From Blastocatellia bacterium (GTDB lineage: Bacteria; Acidobacteriota; Blastocatellia; HR10; J050), in the NCBI GenBank assembly GCA_026985075.1, contig JALSQX010000102.1, forward strand, positions 37,019 through 101,018: a stretch of DNA of 64,000 nt, written 5' to 3'. Below the pieces are notes generated by a model that saw only the letters and a list, made by a program, of their open reading frames with translations, was not told the origin of the DNA and did no database searches. This document shows, piece by piece, positions 1-9,483 of this stretch; position 1 is the first letter of the stretch; each line of letters begins with the position of its first letter. Position numbers and translations under genes: made by a program.

Positions 1-1014
1 ACTGGTGAACGATTCGGGGCGCACCTCATTGAGCGAGAACCGGACCAGATCGGTCGGTTGACGGGCGCTCGTGTATTGTCCGATCCACTCTCCCTCGCTC
101 GCCGGAGCCAAGGGGGTGAGGTTACCAGGGATCGACGGCAGACGGCGTTCCTCGCCAGTCTCCAGATCGAGCAATGAAGCCCGGACTCGCGCTTCATCAA
201 TCTCGATGATCACCGCGTGACGACTGCGATGGGGAACGAACGCGTCTTCGATATTGCGCGTCGGATCGTCCACCAGCCAGCGGATCGTCCCATTCCCCAT
301 CTCCCAGACGCCCACCCGGCGGTAATTGTCCATCTCAGCGAGAAAGAGAATGCGTTGGCCGTCGGGGAACCAGGAGGCGAACACTTTGGCCGAGGGGCCG
401 AAATTGAGAATTTCGCGATCTTCCCGCCCATCAATATCGACCAGCCAGATTTGCTGCCCAGCCGGGTGACGATCGCGTCGGGGGTAAAGGACGTGCGTCC
501 CCGTATCGTTCAAGTGGGGCCAGCAGAACGCCGCTTTCTCAGGACGCGCCAGTATGCGGCGCTCGCCCGTTGCCAGATCGTGGCGGTAGATCCACGTCGG
601 TTCGATCTGTCGACCGCCGGTGACGTCCAGATTGGCACCGTATACGAGCCAGCGCCCGTTCGGGTGGAGCTGGCCACCGCGCAGAAAGTAATGAGGGTCG
701 GGCTCGGTGAGTGGCATCATCGTGCCCGGCTGAGAGAGGTTCACGCGGAACAGTTGCGCCCGTTCATTCCCGTGGTGGTCCTGTTCGACCAGTACAGCCT
801 GGCTGTCGGGCGTCCAGGAGACGAGCAACGTATCCTCGGGCGTCTCCGTGAGTCGAATCGGAGGCATTGATCCATCGGTGGGCGCCACGTAGATATCGGC
901 TCCCGGCCCAACGCCGAACCAGCTCCATGCGACCCATCGCCCGTCGGGTGAGACTTCCGGACCGATGAGACGAGGGAGCGAGAGGAGCGCGTCCAGAAAC
1001 TGCTCGGCATTCAT
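1..1014 (-). CDS. S9-family (prolyl oligopeptidase type) peptidase, N-terminal propeller half; 3' end outside window
   Basis: Reading leftward from the ATG at 1014 the frame stays open for 338 codons to the window edge, so the catalytic C-terminal half is not present here. The visible part is a beta-propeller of the TolB/S9 type: blades carry repeated PDG/PNG signatures (SPDGRWVAWSW, TPDSQAVL, HPNGRWLVYG, FPDGQRILFL). Proteins with this N-terminal region usually continue into an alpha/beta-hydrolase peptidase domain with a Ser-Asp-His triad; that is family knowledge and cannot be checked here. A free-standing TolB-like propeller is the alternative. No neighbour suggests an operon. Confidence 0.7.
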   Translation of the reverse strand, partial: MNAEQFLDALLSLPRLIGPEVSPDGRWVAWSWFGVGPGADIYVAPTDGSMPPIRLTETPEDTLLVSWTPDSQAVLVEQDHHGNERAQLFRVNLSQPGTMMPLTEPDPHYFLRGGQLHPNGRWLVYGANLDVTGGRQIEPTWIYRHDLATGERRILARPEKAAFCWPHLNDTGTHVLYPRRDRHPAGQQIWLVDIDGREDREILNFGPSAKVFASWFPDGQRILFLAEMDNYRRVGVWEMGNGTIRWLVDDPTRNIEDAFVPHRSRHAVIIEIDEARVRASLLDLETGEERRLPSIPGNLTPLAPASEGEWIGQYTSARQPTDLVRFSLNEVRPESFTS

Positions 1015-1119
1015 GAGCGCAATATTAATGAACGCCCGAACAAGGGTCAAGAACGACGATACATTGACCGACTGGCGGGGAGAGCTCATACTCGTGGCCA
1101 GTTGGGGGCTCACCGCTCT

Positions 1120-1217
1120 TTCTTTGGGGAGGCTCTGCGGCTGGACGGCGGGGAGGCTCACGCCCTGTCTTCTGAGCGAGAAACGTAACGATCCCCGGTG
1201 ACCCGCTCCGGGGCATT
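1120..1217. repeat. small palindrome pair of the GCCCCG extragenic family
   Basis: Between the divergently transcribed peptidase and hydrolase genes lies a short copy of the palindromic element seen in larger islands elsewhere. A GC-rich arm near 1125-1165 is followed by a hairpin at about 1191-1214 with CCCCGG and CCGGGG arms, preceded by GTAACGAT as in the other copies. Nothing else was recognised in the roughly 460-bp gap 1015-1474. Confidence 0.5.
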
Positions 1218-1474
1218 CAGAGGAAGGCGATGTGGCAGAGAAGCAGGGCGAGCGTCGGGGACCTCGGAGCATGAAGCGAGGAGTGAGAGCGGCGAGACAC
1301 GTTTGCGTTTTGAGTGCCAGTCCCGGAGGCACATTCACCGGCCGGAGAAGGGACTGACCGGTCGAACGCATCTCCGGCGTTCGGATTGGCGTCTCGTCGT
1401 TTCCCATTGCATTCTCGCCCATGATTTGATAGGCTCAAGCCGCGTTTGGAAAACACACTCGCAGGGAGGTCAAC

Positions 1475-2749
1475 ATGACGAAAAGGTCACTGTTACTCGC
1501 ACTGGTGGCATTGCCGCTTCTTTTTGGAGGGCAAGGTTCACAGACCGTCGTTCCGGCGCAGGGCGAGGCCATGGAGCTGGAAGGCGTGCTCAATGGCGCT
1601 CCCTACAAGATTCGCGTGCCCGCCGATTGGAATGGCACGCTGCTGGTTTACGCCCATGGGTATCGAGACAAAGCCGACCATCCGGGCGAAGAGGATGATC
1701 GGCACGCCGATGCGGCGCCGGGAGGGAAACCGCTGGAGGATTTCCTCCTCTCACAAGGATATGCGGTGGCCGGATCGGCCTATCTGGATAACGGGTGGGC
1801 TGTGAAAGAAGGACTCTCCGACACGCTGGCGCTGGTGAGCTTCTTCAAAGGTCGGGTCGGCGAGCCCCGACACACCATTCTCTGGGGATTCTCCATGGGC
1901 TCGCTCATCGCTCTGAAAAGCGCCGAAGACCTGGCCAACGTCTATGATGGCGTCATCGCCGGCTGTGCCGTCGGCGCGGGCGCTCCACTCACCTGGGACG
2001 GAGCCGGAGTCATCGCTCTGGCCTACGATGTCGCCTTCGGTATTCCCGCATCCTGGGGAACGTTCGCCGATGTTCGAGACGATCTGGATTTCGACACCGA
2101 GGTGGTTCCCGTCCTCATCAATCAAGTCACCAATCAGGCGAACTTCGGGCGCTTCGAGTTCATCCGGCTGGTCAATGATCTTCCCGCTGAGGAGTTCTAC
2201 GATGGATCGAACTGGCTGTTCACCGATATGTTTTTCGTCTTCGAGGCCCGAGCCGAATTGGAGCGGCGCGCTGGCGGTCCCATCGTGCAAAATGTTGACC
2301 ACGTCTACTCGTTGACCGATGAGGAGAAAGCCTACCTGGCGTCGCTGGGCGTCGATGCCGATGCCTTGCTCGCTGAGATGAACGCGCGAACGAACGTCTC
2401 AGCGCCACCGTCGGCTCGACGCTATCTGGAGAACTACGCCGCTTATACCGGTCGCATCGCCGTTCCCGTCCTCACTCTGCACACGACGACTGACGGATTG
2501 GTGCCCGCGGCGCATGAATCGGTCTATCGAGAACTCGTGGCACGAGCGGGACGGGAAGCCCTCCTCCGACAGGTATACACCGATGCCGTGGGTCACTGTG
2601 CTTTCACACCCGAACAGTTGGTGACCGTGGTCCGGGCTATGGAATTCTGGTTGGAGACGGGAGCGTCGCCCGGTCCGGAGTTCTTCCCCGAAGATTTGGG
2701 ATTCGTTCCCGATTTCGTGCCACCGCGTTGGCCCTACGGGCTGCAGTAG
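1475..2749 (+). CDS. secreted alpha/beta hydrolase
   Basis: A 424-residue protein starting at an ATG preceded by GGGAGG. Residues 1-30 are a signal peptide (basic start, Leu/Ala-rich core), so it should act outside the cytoplasm. The alpha/beta-hydrolase triad can be assigned: nucleophile Ser140 in GFSMGS, Asp340 in TTTDGLVP and His374 in GHCAF; LLVYAHGY near residue 60 fits the oxyanion-hole region. Members include esterases, tannase-like enzymes and peptidases; the substrate cannot be told from sequence. It is convergent with the next gene, only 13 bp away, with no clear terminator between them. Confidence 0.75.
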   Translation: MTKRSLLLALVALPLLFGGQGSQTVVPAQGEAMELEGVLNGAPYKIRVPADWNGTLLVYAHGYRDKADHPGEEDDRHADAAPGGKPLEDFLLSQGYAVAGSAYLDNGWAVKEGLSDTLALVSFFKGRVGEPRHTILWGFSMGSLIALKSAEDLANVYDGVIAGCAVGAGAPLTWDGAGVIALAYDVAFGIPASWGTFADVRDDLDFDTEVVPVLINQVTNQANFGRFEFIRLVNDLPAEEFYDGSNWLFTDMFFVFEARAELERRAGGPIVQNVDHVYSLTDEEKAYLASLGVDADALLAEMNARTNVSAPPSARRYLENYAAYTGRIAVPVLTLHTTTDGLVPAAHESVYRELVARAGREALLRQVYTDAVGHCAFTPEQLVTVVRAMEFWLETGASPGPEFFPEDLGFVPDFVPPRWPYGLQ

Positions 2750-2762
2750 CCCGAAATGAGCT

Positions 2763-3731
2763 TCACTGGTAGAACTCGGGCAGATGCTTGAGGCGCGCAT
2801 CGACGTCAGGATCGTGTCCGGGAATGATGGTGATATCGGGAGCGAGTTCGGCGAGTCGGTGAATGCGCCACAGGTTCTCCCAGACGGCGCGCTCATCGTA
2901 CTCGCCGAGGCGGCGCACTAATCGGCTCTTGGGAGCAGGCCGTCGATAGTTGTCCGCCACCCAGGCCGTATCGCCGGCGAGAAAGAATCGTCGGCCCGAT
3001 GGAAGATTCACAAACACGCCTTGACTGCCGGCGGTGTGCCCCGGCGTGCTCACCAGCACGATGGAACCGTCACCGAAGAGATCGTAACTCTGTTCGAAAG
3101 GACCGTAGGGCGTGTGCGGCCGATAGGCGACGAATACAACGCGATCGGCAATGCCATCGAGCTGCTCGGGAATGAATCCATGCCAGGCCGCCGACCAGTC
3201 TCTCGTCGCATAGTCCCATTCGGCTCGGGGCATGAAGATCTTGGCTCGAGGGCAATCCTGAATGCCGCCGGCATGATCATTGTGGGCGTGCGTCAACACG
3301 ATATGCGTGATGTCTTCGAGCCGAACGCCGATGCGAGCCAGTTGCCGGTCTAAGGACCAGTCGGGGGGCACTGTCGGTCGAATGAGCTTGAACAGGAGCC
3401 AGGAAGGGAATCGCGTTCGCAACTGCTGGAATCGACGGCCATAGCCGCTATCGATGAGCACCTTTCCGCGTGGATGATCGACGAAAAAGACGAGCGTGGG
3501 CAGATCGGCCCGTCTCGCCTCGCCACCTTCGATCACGTCGCGATAATCAACATCGGCCGAATAACCGACTTTGATGACATAGAAGCGGATGGAAGCTTGA
3601 GGCACGACCACTCGGCCACGAAAGTGGTGGGGGAGTGCGGGCACGGAGTCGTCCATCGGCCAGAAGAACCAAATCAGTCCGCTCGCTACGATGGCCAGAA
3701 TGGCGCCGGCTATCGTCTTCGGCCATGACAT
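2763..3731 (-). CDS. membrane-anchored metallo-beta-lactamase-fold hydrolase
   Basis: A 322-residue protein beginning with one hydrophobic segment (residues 8-25), then a metallo-beta-lactamase fold. The metal-binding motif HAHNDH (HxHxDH) is complete and is followed by STPGHT, LAGDT and IIPGHDP, which supply the remaining histidine and aspartate ligands. The layout resembles N-acyl-homoserine lactonases and related lactonases, but the family is broad and the substrate is unknown. The N-terminal segment suggests a membrane-tethered or secreted enzyme. The gene stands alone. Confidence 0.75.
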   Translation of the reverse strand: MSWPKTIAGAILAIVASGLIWFFWPMDDSVPALPHHFRGRVVVPQASIRFYVIKVGYSADVDYRDVIEGGEARRADLPTLVFFVDHPRGKVLIDSGYGRRFQQLRTRFPSWLLFKLIRPTVPPDWSLDRQLARIGVRLEDITHIVLTHAHNDHAGGIQDCPRAKIFMPRAEWDYATRDWSAAWHGFIPEQLDGIADRVVFVAYRPHTPYGPFEQSYDLFGDGSIVLVSTPGHTAGSQGVFVNLPSGRRFFLAGDTAWVADNYRRPAPKSRLVRRLGEYDERAVWENLWRIHRLAELAPDITIIPGHDPDVDARLKHLPEFYQ

Positions 3732-4059
3732 GAGATCGAATCAGTCCTCCGAAATCGTGCCAGGTTCCTCGACTCCAACGTCGGCAGATTGTAGCCATTC
3801 GGAGGGCATTTTGGAAACCGATTTATCATTGGACGGTATGTCCGGTGAAAATTCATCGAGGAAAGTTCGCTGGCCACTCCAGAGCAGTCGTTCATTCTGG
3901 ATTCCAGGAATGAGCATCGGCGTTTTGAAGAGCATGGATCTTGGAGATCACCCGCTTCCCTCGCAGCTCCACATGGAACGGAATCGCACGCTTCTTCGCG
4001 ATGGGTGATGCTGACTCACATCCTCCCCTGTTTTGGGGCTCTGGAGGATGGTCACGCCT

Positions 4060-4695
4060 AATAGGATGGAGCGTGGCCCTCCCCGCGGACGAGCCGCGGG
4101 GCTTCCCGAGGGTGGGTGGGCCGCCACACTAGCTGACAAGTGATGCCTCCCCGCTGACCAGCAGCGGGGCTTCCCGAGGATCAGACCGCAGAGCTGATCT
4201 CCGGGGATGGTGACGCTTCTGGCGAATACCCGGAACCGTGATGGTTCCCCGCTGCCAAGCGACGGGGGTTTCCCGGTGGAGTGGATAAGCTCTCGCACTC
4301 GCCGACACCTGACCCCTCTCCGCTGGCGAGCAACGGGGCTTCCCAAAGGAGATGGCTTCCCCCGAACTAGCCGACAATTGACATCTCCCCGCCACCGAGC
4401 GGCGGGGCTTCTCCGGAGCGCATCATTCAGGGGGGATGACATTGGCAGGCGACTCACCGGGTCCGCTTCAAGCCCCGGAGCTGGTCTCCAGGGTGGGTGA
4501 TGTTGCCAGCTAGTCAACGTGCCATCCATCCCTCTTTTATGAAAGCCCCGGAGCTGGTCTCCGGGGTGGGTGATGTTGCCGCCAGGCGAGTTCTCGCCGG
4601 ACATCTCCCCGCCGCCGAGCGGCGGAGCTTCAAGGGCCGAGTCGCGGAGCTCGTCTCTGGGGTCCCTGACGCTCGCCGGCTCGTTCTCATGCACC
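4060..4695. repeat. island of clustered GC-rich palindromes (about 70-bp period), reverse orientation
   Basis: Stem-loops with CCCCGC...GCGGGG or CCCCGG...CCGGGG arms recur at roughly 4079, 4147, 4247, 4316 and 4385 and continue to 4690; most steps are 68-73 bp, with 100 bp once. Between the stems lie conserved segments such as AGCTGACAA and GGGTGATGTTGCC. Units at 4470 and 4543 share about 38 bp almost exactly, followed by different 35-bp segments. The same family occurs at 14.6, 45.4, 51.6, 58.1 and 63.3 kb. No gene was found between 3732 and 4699; the 3732-4059 part holds nothing recognised. Confidence 0.75.
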
Positions 4696-4699
4696 CACT

Positions 4700-5536
4700 C
4701 TAGGATTCATCATCGCGCCAGCGAGCCTGACGCGCTCGGCCACGCCATCGAAAGATCGGCACGAGTAAAGAAGCAGCACTGGGAAACAGATCCACGAATC
4801 GCGCCAACCAACCTCGCCGCCGGGGAATGAACACTTCTCGTGGCCGGCGCCGAAGCACGCGGTTCAGGACGATGTCGCTGATCTCTTCCACGGTGAACAC
4901 GCGAGGCGCAGAGAAAGTGAGCGCCGCTTCTTCGAATTCTTTTTGTCGCTCGAACATCGGCGTGCGCACGGCATCCGGACAGATCACGGTGACGAAAACG
5001 CCATGGGGACGCAACTCCTCGGCGGCGGCCAACGAGAAGGCTCGCACAGCGTATTTCGAGGCGCTGTAGAGGGCGAGCCCGGGGATGGGCGCTAAGGCGG
5101 CCATGGAAGCGAAATTGATGATGTGCCCTCGCCGTTGTTCGACCATCACCCGAGCGGCGGCTTGCGTCCCCAGGATCGCGCCTTTGGCATTGATGTCCAG
5201 ATGGCGATGCACTTCTTCTGCATCGAGTTCGTGAATCCACCCAGGCTGAATGTACCCGGCGACGTTCATGAGGACGTCAATGCGACCGAATGCCGCGACG
5301 ACATCGGCGAGCAATTCTTCCCAAGCCGCTCCATCGCGCACGTCCAGCCGCCGCACCCACATCCGATCGGAGGAACCGAGGGATGTCTCGCTCCACCTTC
5401 GAGCCTGTTCCTGGAGCTTCTCCAGATCGATATCGGTGGCGATGACCACATGACCGCGGGCGATGAGCGCCTCGGCCAGTTGTCGACCGATGCCGCTGGC
5501 GCATCCGGTGAGCATGACGACATCTGCCTGATTCAT
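4700..5536 (-). CDS. short-chain dehydrogenase/reductase (SDR)
   Basis: About 278 residues. Cofactor motif TGCASGIG is near the N terminus, followed by NVAG, a catalytic Ser in INFASM and YSASK with the catalytic Tyr and Lys, so this is a classical SDR that should oxidise or reduce a carbonyl/alcohol using NAD(P). A hydrophobic, Arg-rich tail (residues 240-278) may contact membrane. The ATG at 5536 is chosen because an upstream TTG would overlap the preceding gene; 7 bp separate it from the stop of the MBL-like gene, suggesting co-transcription. Substrate unknown. Confidence 0.8.
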   Translation of the reverse strand: MNQADVVMLTGCASGIGRQLAEALIARGHVVIATDIDLEKLQEQARRWSETSLGSSDRMWVRRLDVRDGAAWEELLADVVAAFGRIDVLMNVAGYIQPGWIHELDAEEVHRHLDINAKGAILGTQAAARVMVEQRRGHIINFASMAALAPIPGLALYSASKYAVRAFSLAAAEELRPHGVFVTVICPDAVRTPMFERQKEFEEAALTFSAPRVFTVEEISDIVLNRVLRRRPREVFIPRRRGWLARFVDLFPSAASLLVPIFRWRGRARQARWRDDES

Positions 5537-5543
5537 ATCGCTC

Positions 5544-6632
5544 TCACGCCGCTCGCCGATGGAGCTGACCAAACTCTAGCGATCCGAATGTGAACGTCGG
5601 CACGATGCCGGGAAACAACCAGTAGGCGGTCAGTTCGGAGGAGGGGACGACGTTATAGAAATCGGAATTGCGCGGTGACGGTCCGGCGATCTCGCGCTCT
5701 TGAATCATCGAGATATACTGATCCAGGCCACGCTCCAACGTATTACCGTTGAGCACGACTTCCATGCCCGTTTCGCGCACATACTTCTGGAGCCCGGGGA
5801 TGCGCGAATGCCGGGGCGCATAGGCATCGGCGCCCACGCCGTTTTCGCTGGTCACCAGCAGCCCTTCCGGCGTATGGACGATGATGGAGTGGTTGCCTTC
5901 GGTGTGCCCCGGCGTGCGGATGAGCGCCACGCCTTCGCCGAGCATGACATCATGATCGAGCAAAATGATCTTTTCCGGCAGGATGCCCGCCGTGCCATCG
6001 GGACAGTACCAGTCCGCTTGCGGCGGGAGTAAGGCTCGAGCCGAGATCCATTCCTGACGCATCACCAGCAGTCGGGCGTTGGGGAAGTAAGCGGGTCGCT
6101 CTTCGGTCCCCAACCAACGGCGCAGATCTTGCGTGTGAAGATGATCATAGGTGATGTAATCGACGTCTTCAGGTCGCAGACCGACGCGCGCCAGACAGTC
6201 TTCGACCGTGCTCAATTCCGGCGCGAGCAGCGATTCCATGTTCACGCCAAATCTCATGAATCGCTCGGCCAATCGCTTGAAAAACGGCGTCTCTCGATTG
6301 GCGCGAACGTCCGATGGAGAGATGAGCAGCGTCTTGATCCCGTCGGCGCTCTCAAATTGCACGATGAACAGCCGATTGAGAATGTGAACATATGGTGTGG
6401 GCACGGTGCAAGCATCGCGCAGCGCATAGCGCGTGGGATAAGGCACGCGAATGAGGTCGAACGAACGATAGTAGACGACCGGCCGACCGGCGAGCATCTC
6501 GTCGCGGAATCGTCGCGCCTGAGCGCGCACGCAGGCGAGACGCTCCTGGGGCGCCGCGTGATCGCGCGCGCCATCAAAATGATGAATCGGTCGCAGGATG
6601 GGATCATCATAAAGCAATGTCGAGCCCTGCAT
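5544..6632 (-). CDS. metallo-beta-lactamase-fold protein with variant metal motif
   Basis: A 362-residue protein with a strong ribosome site (GGAGGAGACATC before the ATG at 6632). The fold is suggested by RTPGHTEGNHS and the order of segments, but the canonical HxHxDH motif is replaced by DHLHTQDL, in which the aspartate is shifted and the last histidine is missing. It is therefore either a subfamily with altered metal binding or a fold relative with another chemistry. It lies directly upstream of the SDR gene on the same strand. Confidence 0.6.
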   Translation of the reverse strand: MQGSTLLYDDPILRPIHHFDGARDHAAPQERLACVRAQARRFRDEMLAGRPVVYYRSFDLIRVPYPTRYALRDACTVPTPYVHILNRLFIVQFESADGIKTLLISPSDVRANRETPFFKRLAERFMRFGVNMESLLAPELSTVEDCLARVGLRPEDVDYITYDHLHTQDLRRWLGTEERPAYFPNARLLVMRQEWISARALLPPQADWYCPDGTAGILPEKIILLDHDVMLGEGVALIRTPGHTEGNHSIIVHTPEGLLVTSENGVGADAYAPRHSRIPGLQKYVRETGMEVVLNGNTLERGLDQYISMIQEREIAGPSPRNSDFYNVVPSSELTAYWLFPGIVPTFTFGSLEFGQLHRRAA

Positions 6633-6731
6633 GATGTCTCCTCCGGGACGAATCTCGCCTTTCGCTCATGACGGCGCCGCCAGACGCTGCAACTCCACGG
6701 ACGACCCTTCGATGAAGCTTCACATCATGGT

Positions 6732-7793
6732 TCAATCGAACAGCGAGAGCTGGGCGCCCGACGGGCGTCGGAAAGCCTCCGTCGAAAGCTCCGGGCCGCG
6801 TCGATCCAGACCCGCTCGGCGACAGGCCATGGCGAACAAGTCTTCGATCAGCTCGGCGAAAGCGCCTTCTCCTCTCATCCGATGGCCGAAGCGAGGATCA
6901 TTCAGCTTTCCTCCTTTCATGGCGCGAAGGCGATTGAGGATTTTGTTCTTCTTGTGTGGGACGTGCTGTGCGAGCCATTTTTCGAATACCGGCGCGACGG
7001 TCGCCGGAAGTCGGAGCAACGTATAGCCGGCGAATTGTGCCCCGGCTTGAGCCGCCGCCGCGATGATGGAGGGAATCTCGTGATCGGTGAGTCCCGGAAT
7101 CACCGGCGCGACGAGAACGCCCGCGGGAATACCGGCACGAGTGAGCGCTTCCAGGGCAGCCAGTCTCCGTGCTGGCGTCGAGGCGCGCGGCTCCAGCAGG
7201 CGCGTCAAGCGCGGATCGAGCGTGGTCACTGAGAGGATGACCGCCGCCGCTTGGTGACGCGCCAGTTCTCCGAGAAGGTCGAGATCTCGCGTGACCAGAT
7301 GGTTCTTCGTCACGATGACCACCGGATGGCGAAACGCGACCAGCACCTCCAGACATCGTCGCGTGAGTTTCAGCCGTCGCTCCACCGGTTGATAGGGATC
7401 GGTCACGCCACTGAGGGCCACCGGTCGCGGCGTCCATTTCGGAGAAGAGAGTTCGCGTCGCAGCAACTCGGGCGCGTTTTCCTTGACCATGATCTTGGTC
7501 TCGAAATCCAGGCCGGCGGAGAATCCGAGATATTCGTGCGTCGGTCGCGCGTAGCAGTAGGCGCAACCGTGCTCACAGCCGCGATAGGGATTGATGCTCA
7601 CATCGAAGCCCACGTCGGGACTGTCATTAGAGGCGATGATCGTCCTCGATGTGTCGGGCAAAAATTGCGTCGACGGTGAGGGGGCATCGGCATCGAGAAC
7701 ATCCGGATCGGGGACGTACGAGTAGGGCTGGAATCGGTTGGGCGGATTCTCGCTCGCGCCACGACCGAGGATCGGTTTTCGTTTTCTCTTCAT
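6732..7793 (-). CDS. PA0069/Rv2578c-family radical SAM protein
   Basis: A 353-residue protein. CEHGCAYCYA supplies the three cysteines (CxxxCxxC) that bind the 4Fe-4S cluster of radical SAM enzymes, preceded by SINPYRGC as in the PA0069 family. SGVTDPYQPVE and VIVTKNH follow in the expected positions, and the length is typical. Members are widely conserved but their reaction is not established; some relatives act in repair or RNA modification. No clear operon partner. Confidence 0.85.
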   Translation of the reverse strand: MKRKRKPILGRGASENPPNRFQPYSYVPDPDVLDADAPSPSTQFLPDTSRTIIASNDSPDVGFDVSINPYRGCEHGCAYCYARPTHEYLGFSAGLDFETKIMVKENAPELLRRELSSPKWTPRPVALSGVTDPYQPVERRLKLTRRCLEVLVAFRHPVVIVTKNHLVTRDLDLLGELARHQAAAVILSVTTLDPRLTRLLEPRASTPARRLAALEALTRAGIPAGVLVAPVIPGLTDHEIPSIIAAAAQAGAQFAGYTLLRLPATVAPVFEKWLAQHVPHKKNKILNRLRAMKGGKLNDPRFGHRMRGEGAFAELIEDLFAMACRRAGLDRRGPELSTEAFRRPSGAQLSLFD

Positions 7794-7990
7794 CGCGCCA
7801 CCCGGAAGAGAAAATCTACCATAGATAACCGTAAAGAGACATGGAGAAGCAAACAGCCGGCGCAGGAGCGATGAGTGGATGGGAGGTCATTGGTCGCCGC
7901 GGCTCTCTCGCTCGGTTGAGGCCGGTGGGGAGGAGAACCGGTGCCTGGGAGCGTGCGTTCCGGGTCAAATCCTCCCCCGAAAAGACGTGG

Positions 7991-8011
7991 CGCAAGCTGC
8001 CAGCTTGCGCG
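7991..8011. repeat. GCGCAAG-type extragenic palindrome
   Basis: A perfect 10+1+10 inverted repeat (GCGCAAGCTG, one base, then its complement). Variants occur at 12361-12385, 12444-12464, 45670-45691 and 55271-55290, always between genes. This is a second interspersed palindrome family, distinct from the GCCCCG islands. The 383-bp gap 7794-8176 otherwise shows nothing. Confidence 0.7.
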
Positions 8012-8176
8012 CCTTTCCCCGGTGAACCCCTTTTCATTCTTGCCCGGGCCATGGATGACTCCCTCGGCGTCCGGTCGATGCGCCGATCGAGGAGGACGTC
8101 GAAGCCGGAGACCGGCTCGCCCTGAAAACGAGTCACGGCAAAACCAGAGCGTCTCGCATCACAGCGCCCTCGATGA

Positions 8177-9253
8177 TCAACGATTGGGAATGATGACCAC
8201 ATCGAATGCATCGCGCTCGCCGAGGGTGAGCGTGACGATCACCGTATGAAAATCTTCGCTCTCCGGATTGACGTCAACGACCAGGACGCGATTGGGATAA
8301 GAGCTGGCCACATAAGCGCGCTGACCATCCGGCGTGAACGCCACGGCGCTCAACGCTCCCGCGCCGGTATCAATCCTCTGCATCGGCGAGTTGAAAAACG
8401 GCGACGTGGGATCGGTGTTGATGACGAGGATGCGATTGGAGCTGGTGTACGTCACGTAAGCTCTCCTCCCGTTGGGCGTGATTCCCACAAAGGTCACCGG
8501 CGCGGCGGCGAAGCTCACCGGGACGAACGCGATGAGCTGGCGAAACGTGGGCGAATCGGGATCAATGTCGAAGGCCATGACCGATCGGTCGGGACCGCGA
8601 TTGGCGATGTACGCGCGCGTGCCATCGGGCGTGATGGCGATGCCCGTGGGACGCGAATCGCTCACCGGAATAGACGTCGTGACCGTGTTGGTCTCCGTAT
8701 CGATTTCAACCAGCGTCCCCGAGCCACGATTGGTGACGTACAGGCGACGTCCGTCCGGAGTGATGGCCAGGCCCATTGGGCCGAACGGATCATCGCCGGG
8801 AATAGTGATGCTGGCATCCACGGTATTGGTGGCCGTATCGATCACGTCCACGCGATTGGCACCACCGGAGATGACGTCGCCGAGCCCTTGAGAGACGGCG
8901 ACGTACGCGCGACGCCCGTCGGGCGACAGCACAATTTGAAAGGGGAAGCCGATATCCAGCGCGATGTCCGTCACGACCGTATTGGTCGCCGTATCAATGA
9001 CCGAGACGCTCCCTCGATTATCCAGGGCCATATCGCCGCGATTCACGACGTAGAGGCGCGCGCCATCGGGCGTGGCGGCGAGATAGAGGGGACGGCGACC
9101 CACCGGAATCGCGCTCACGATGGTGTTGGTGGCGATGTCGATGACGGTGACCGTATCGGCATTGGGATTCGTCACATAAGCGAGAGGAGCCGCTTCGGCG
9201 GTGACCAGCATGAACAGCGAAGCGCACACCAGACCGAATATTTTTGCCCACAT
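8177..9253 (-). CDS. secreted YVTN-type beta-propeller protein
   Basis: 358 residues from the ATG at 9253, preceded by AAGGAGG at ideal spacing; a longer frame starting at 9289 lacks such a site. Residues 1-22 form a signal peptide. The rest is a run of about seven 42-45-residue repeats with LAYVTN, VIDTATNTV and ITPDGRRLYV signatures, the seven-bladed YVTN propeller found in bacterial and archaeal surface proteins. A binding or surface role is likely; no catalytic residues are seen. A perfect palindrome lies just upstream of the ribosome site. Confidence 0.85.
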   Translation of the reverse strand: MWAKIFGLVCASLFMLVTAEAAPLAYVTNPNADTVTVIDIATNTIVSAIPVGRRPLYLAATPDGARLYVVNRGDMALDNRGSVSVIDTATNTVVTDIALDIGFPFQIVLSPDGRRAYVAVSQGLGDVISGGANRVDVIDTATNTVDASITIPGDDPFGPMGLAITPDGRRLYVTNRGSGTLVEIDTETNTVTTSIPVSDSRPTGIAITPDGTRAYIANRGPDRSVMAFDIDPDSPTFRQLIAFVPVSFAAAPVTFVGITPNGRRAYVTYTSSNRILVINTDPTSPFFNSPMQRIDTGAGALSAVAFTPDGQRAYVASSYPNRVLVVDVNPESEDFHTVIVTLTLGERDAFDVVIIPNR

Positions 9254-9269
9254 GGAATGCCTCCTTATC

Positions 9270-9286
9270 GAGTTGACGGTCAACTC
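9270..9286. promoter_or_regulatory. palindrome upstream of the YVTN propeller gene (possible operator)
   Basis: GAGTTGAC, one base, GTCAACTC: a perfect 8+1+8 inverted repeat about 5 bp upstream of the AAGGAGG of the propeller gene. It could be a repressor site or a hairpin in the 5' leader; sequence alone does not decide. Confidence 0.35.
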
Positions 9287-9483
9287 CAATCTATCGAGTA
9301 TGGAATCTTACTCCATGTTGGACGAGATCACCAGATGTCTCCAGTGCGGGGATGCGCAAGCTGACGATTTGCGCCCCGTTGCCCTTCCCAGGCGCGCTTT
9401 CTCATGGAGAATTGGTCATGGGACGACGCAGGCCACGACGGATGAAGAGTGAGGGAGCGCGAATCGACGACTTGCGCCGCCTT

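Noticed and set aside
3890..4020. A short minus-strand coding-like stretch (RAIPFHVELRGKRVISK)
   Set aside because: It looks protein-like but lacks a start and is only about 40 codons long; too little to call a gene or a relic.
8246..9364. A 372-codon frame opposite the YVTN propeller
   Set aside because: The minus strand has a signal peptide, repeats and an ideal ribosome site; the + frame mirrors them as Arg/Asp repeats.
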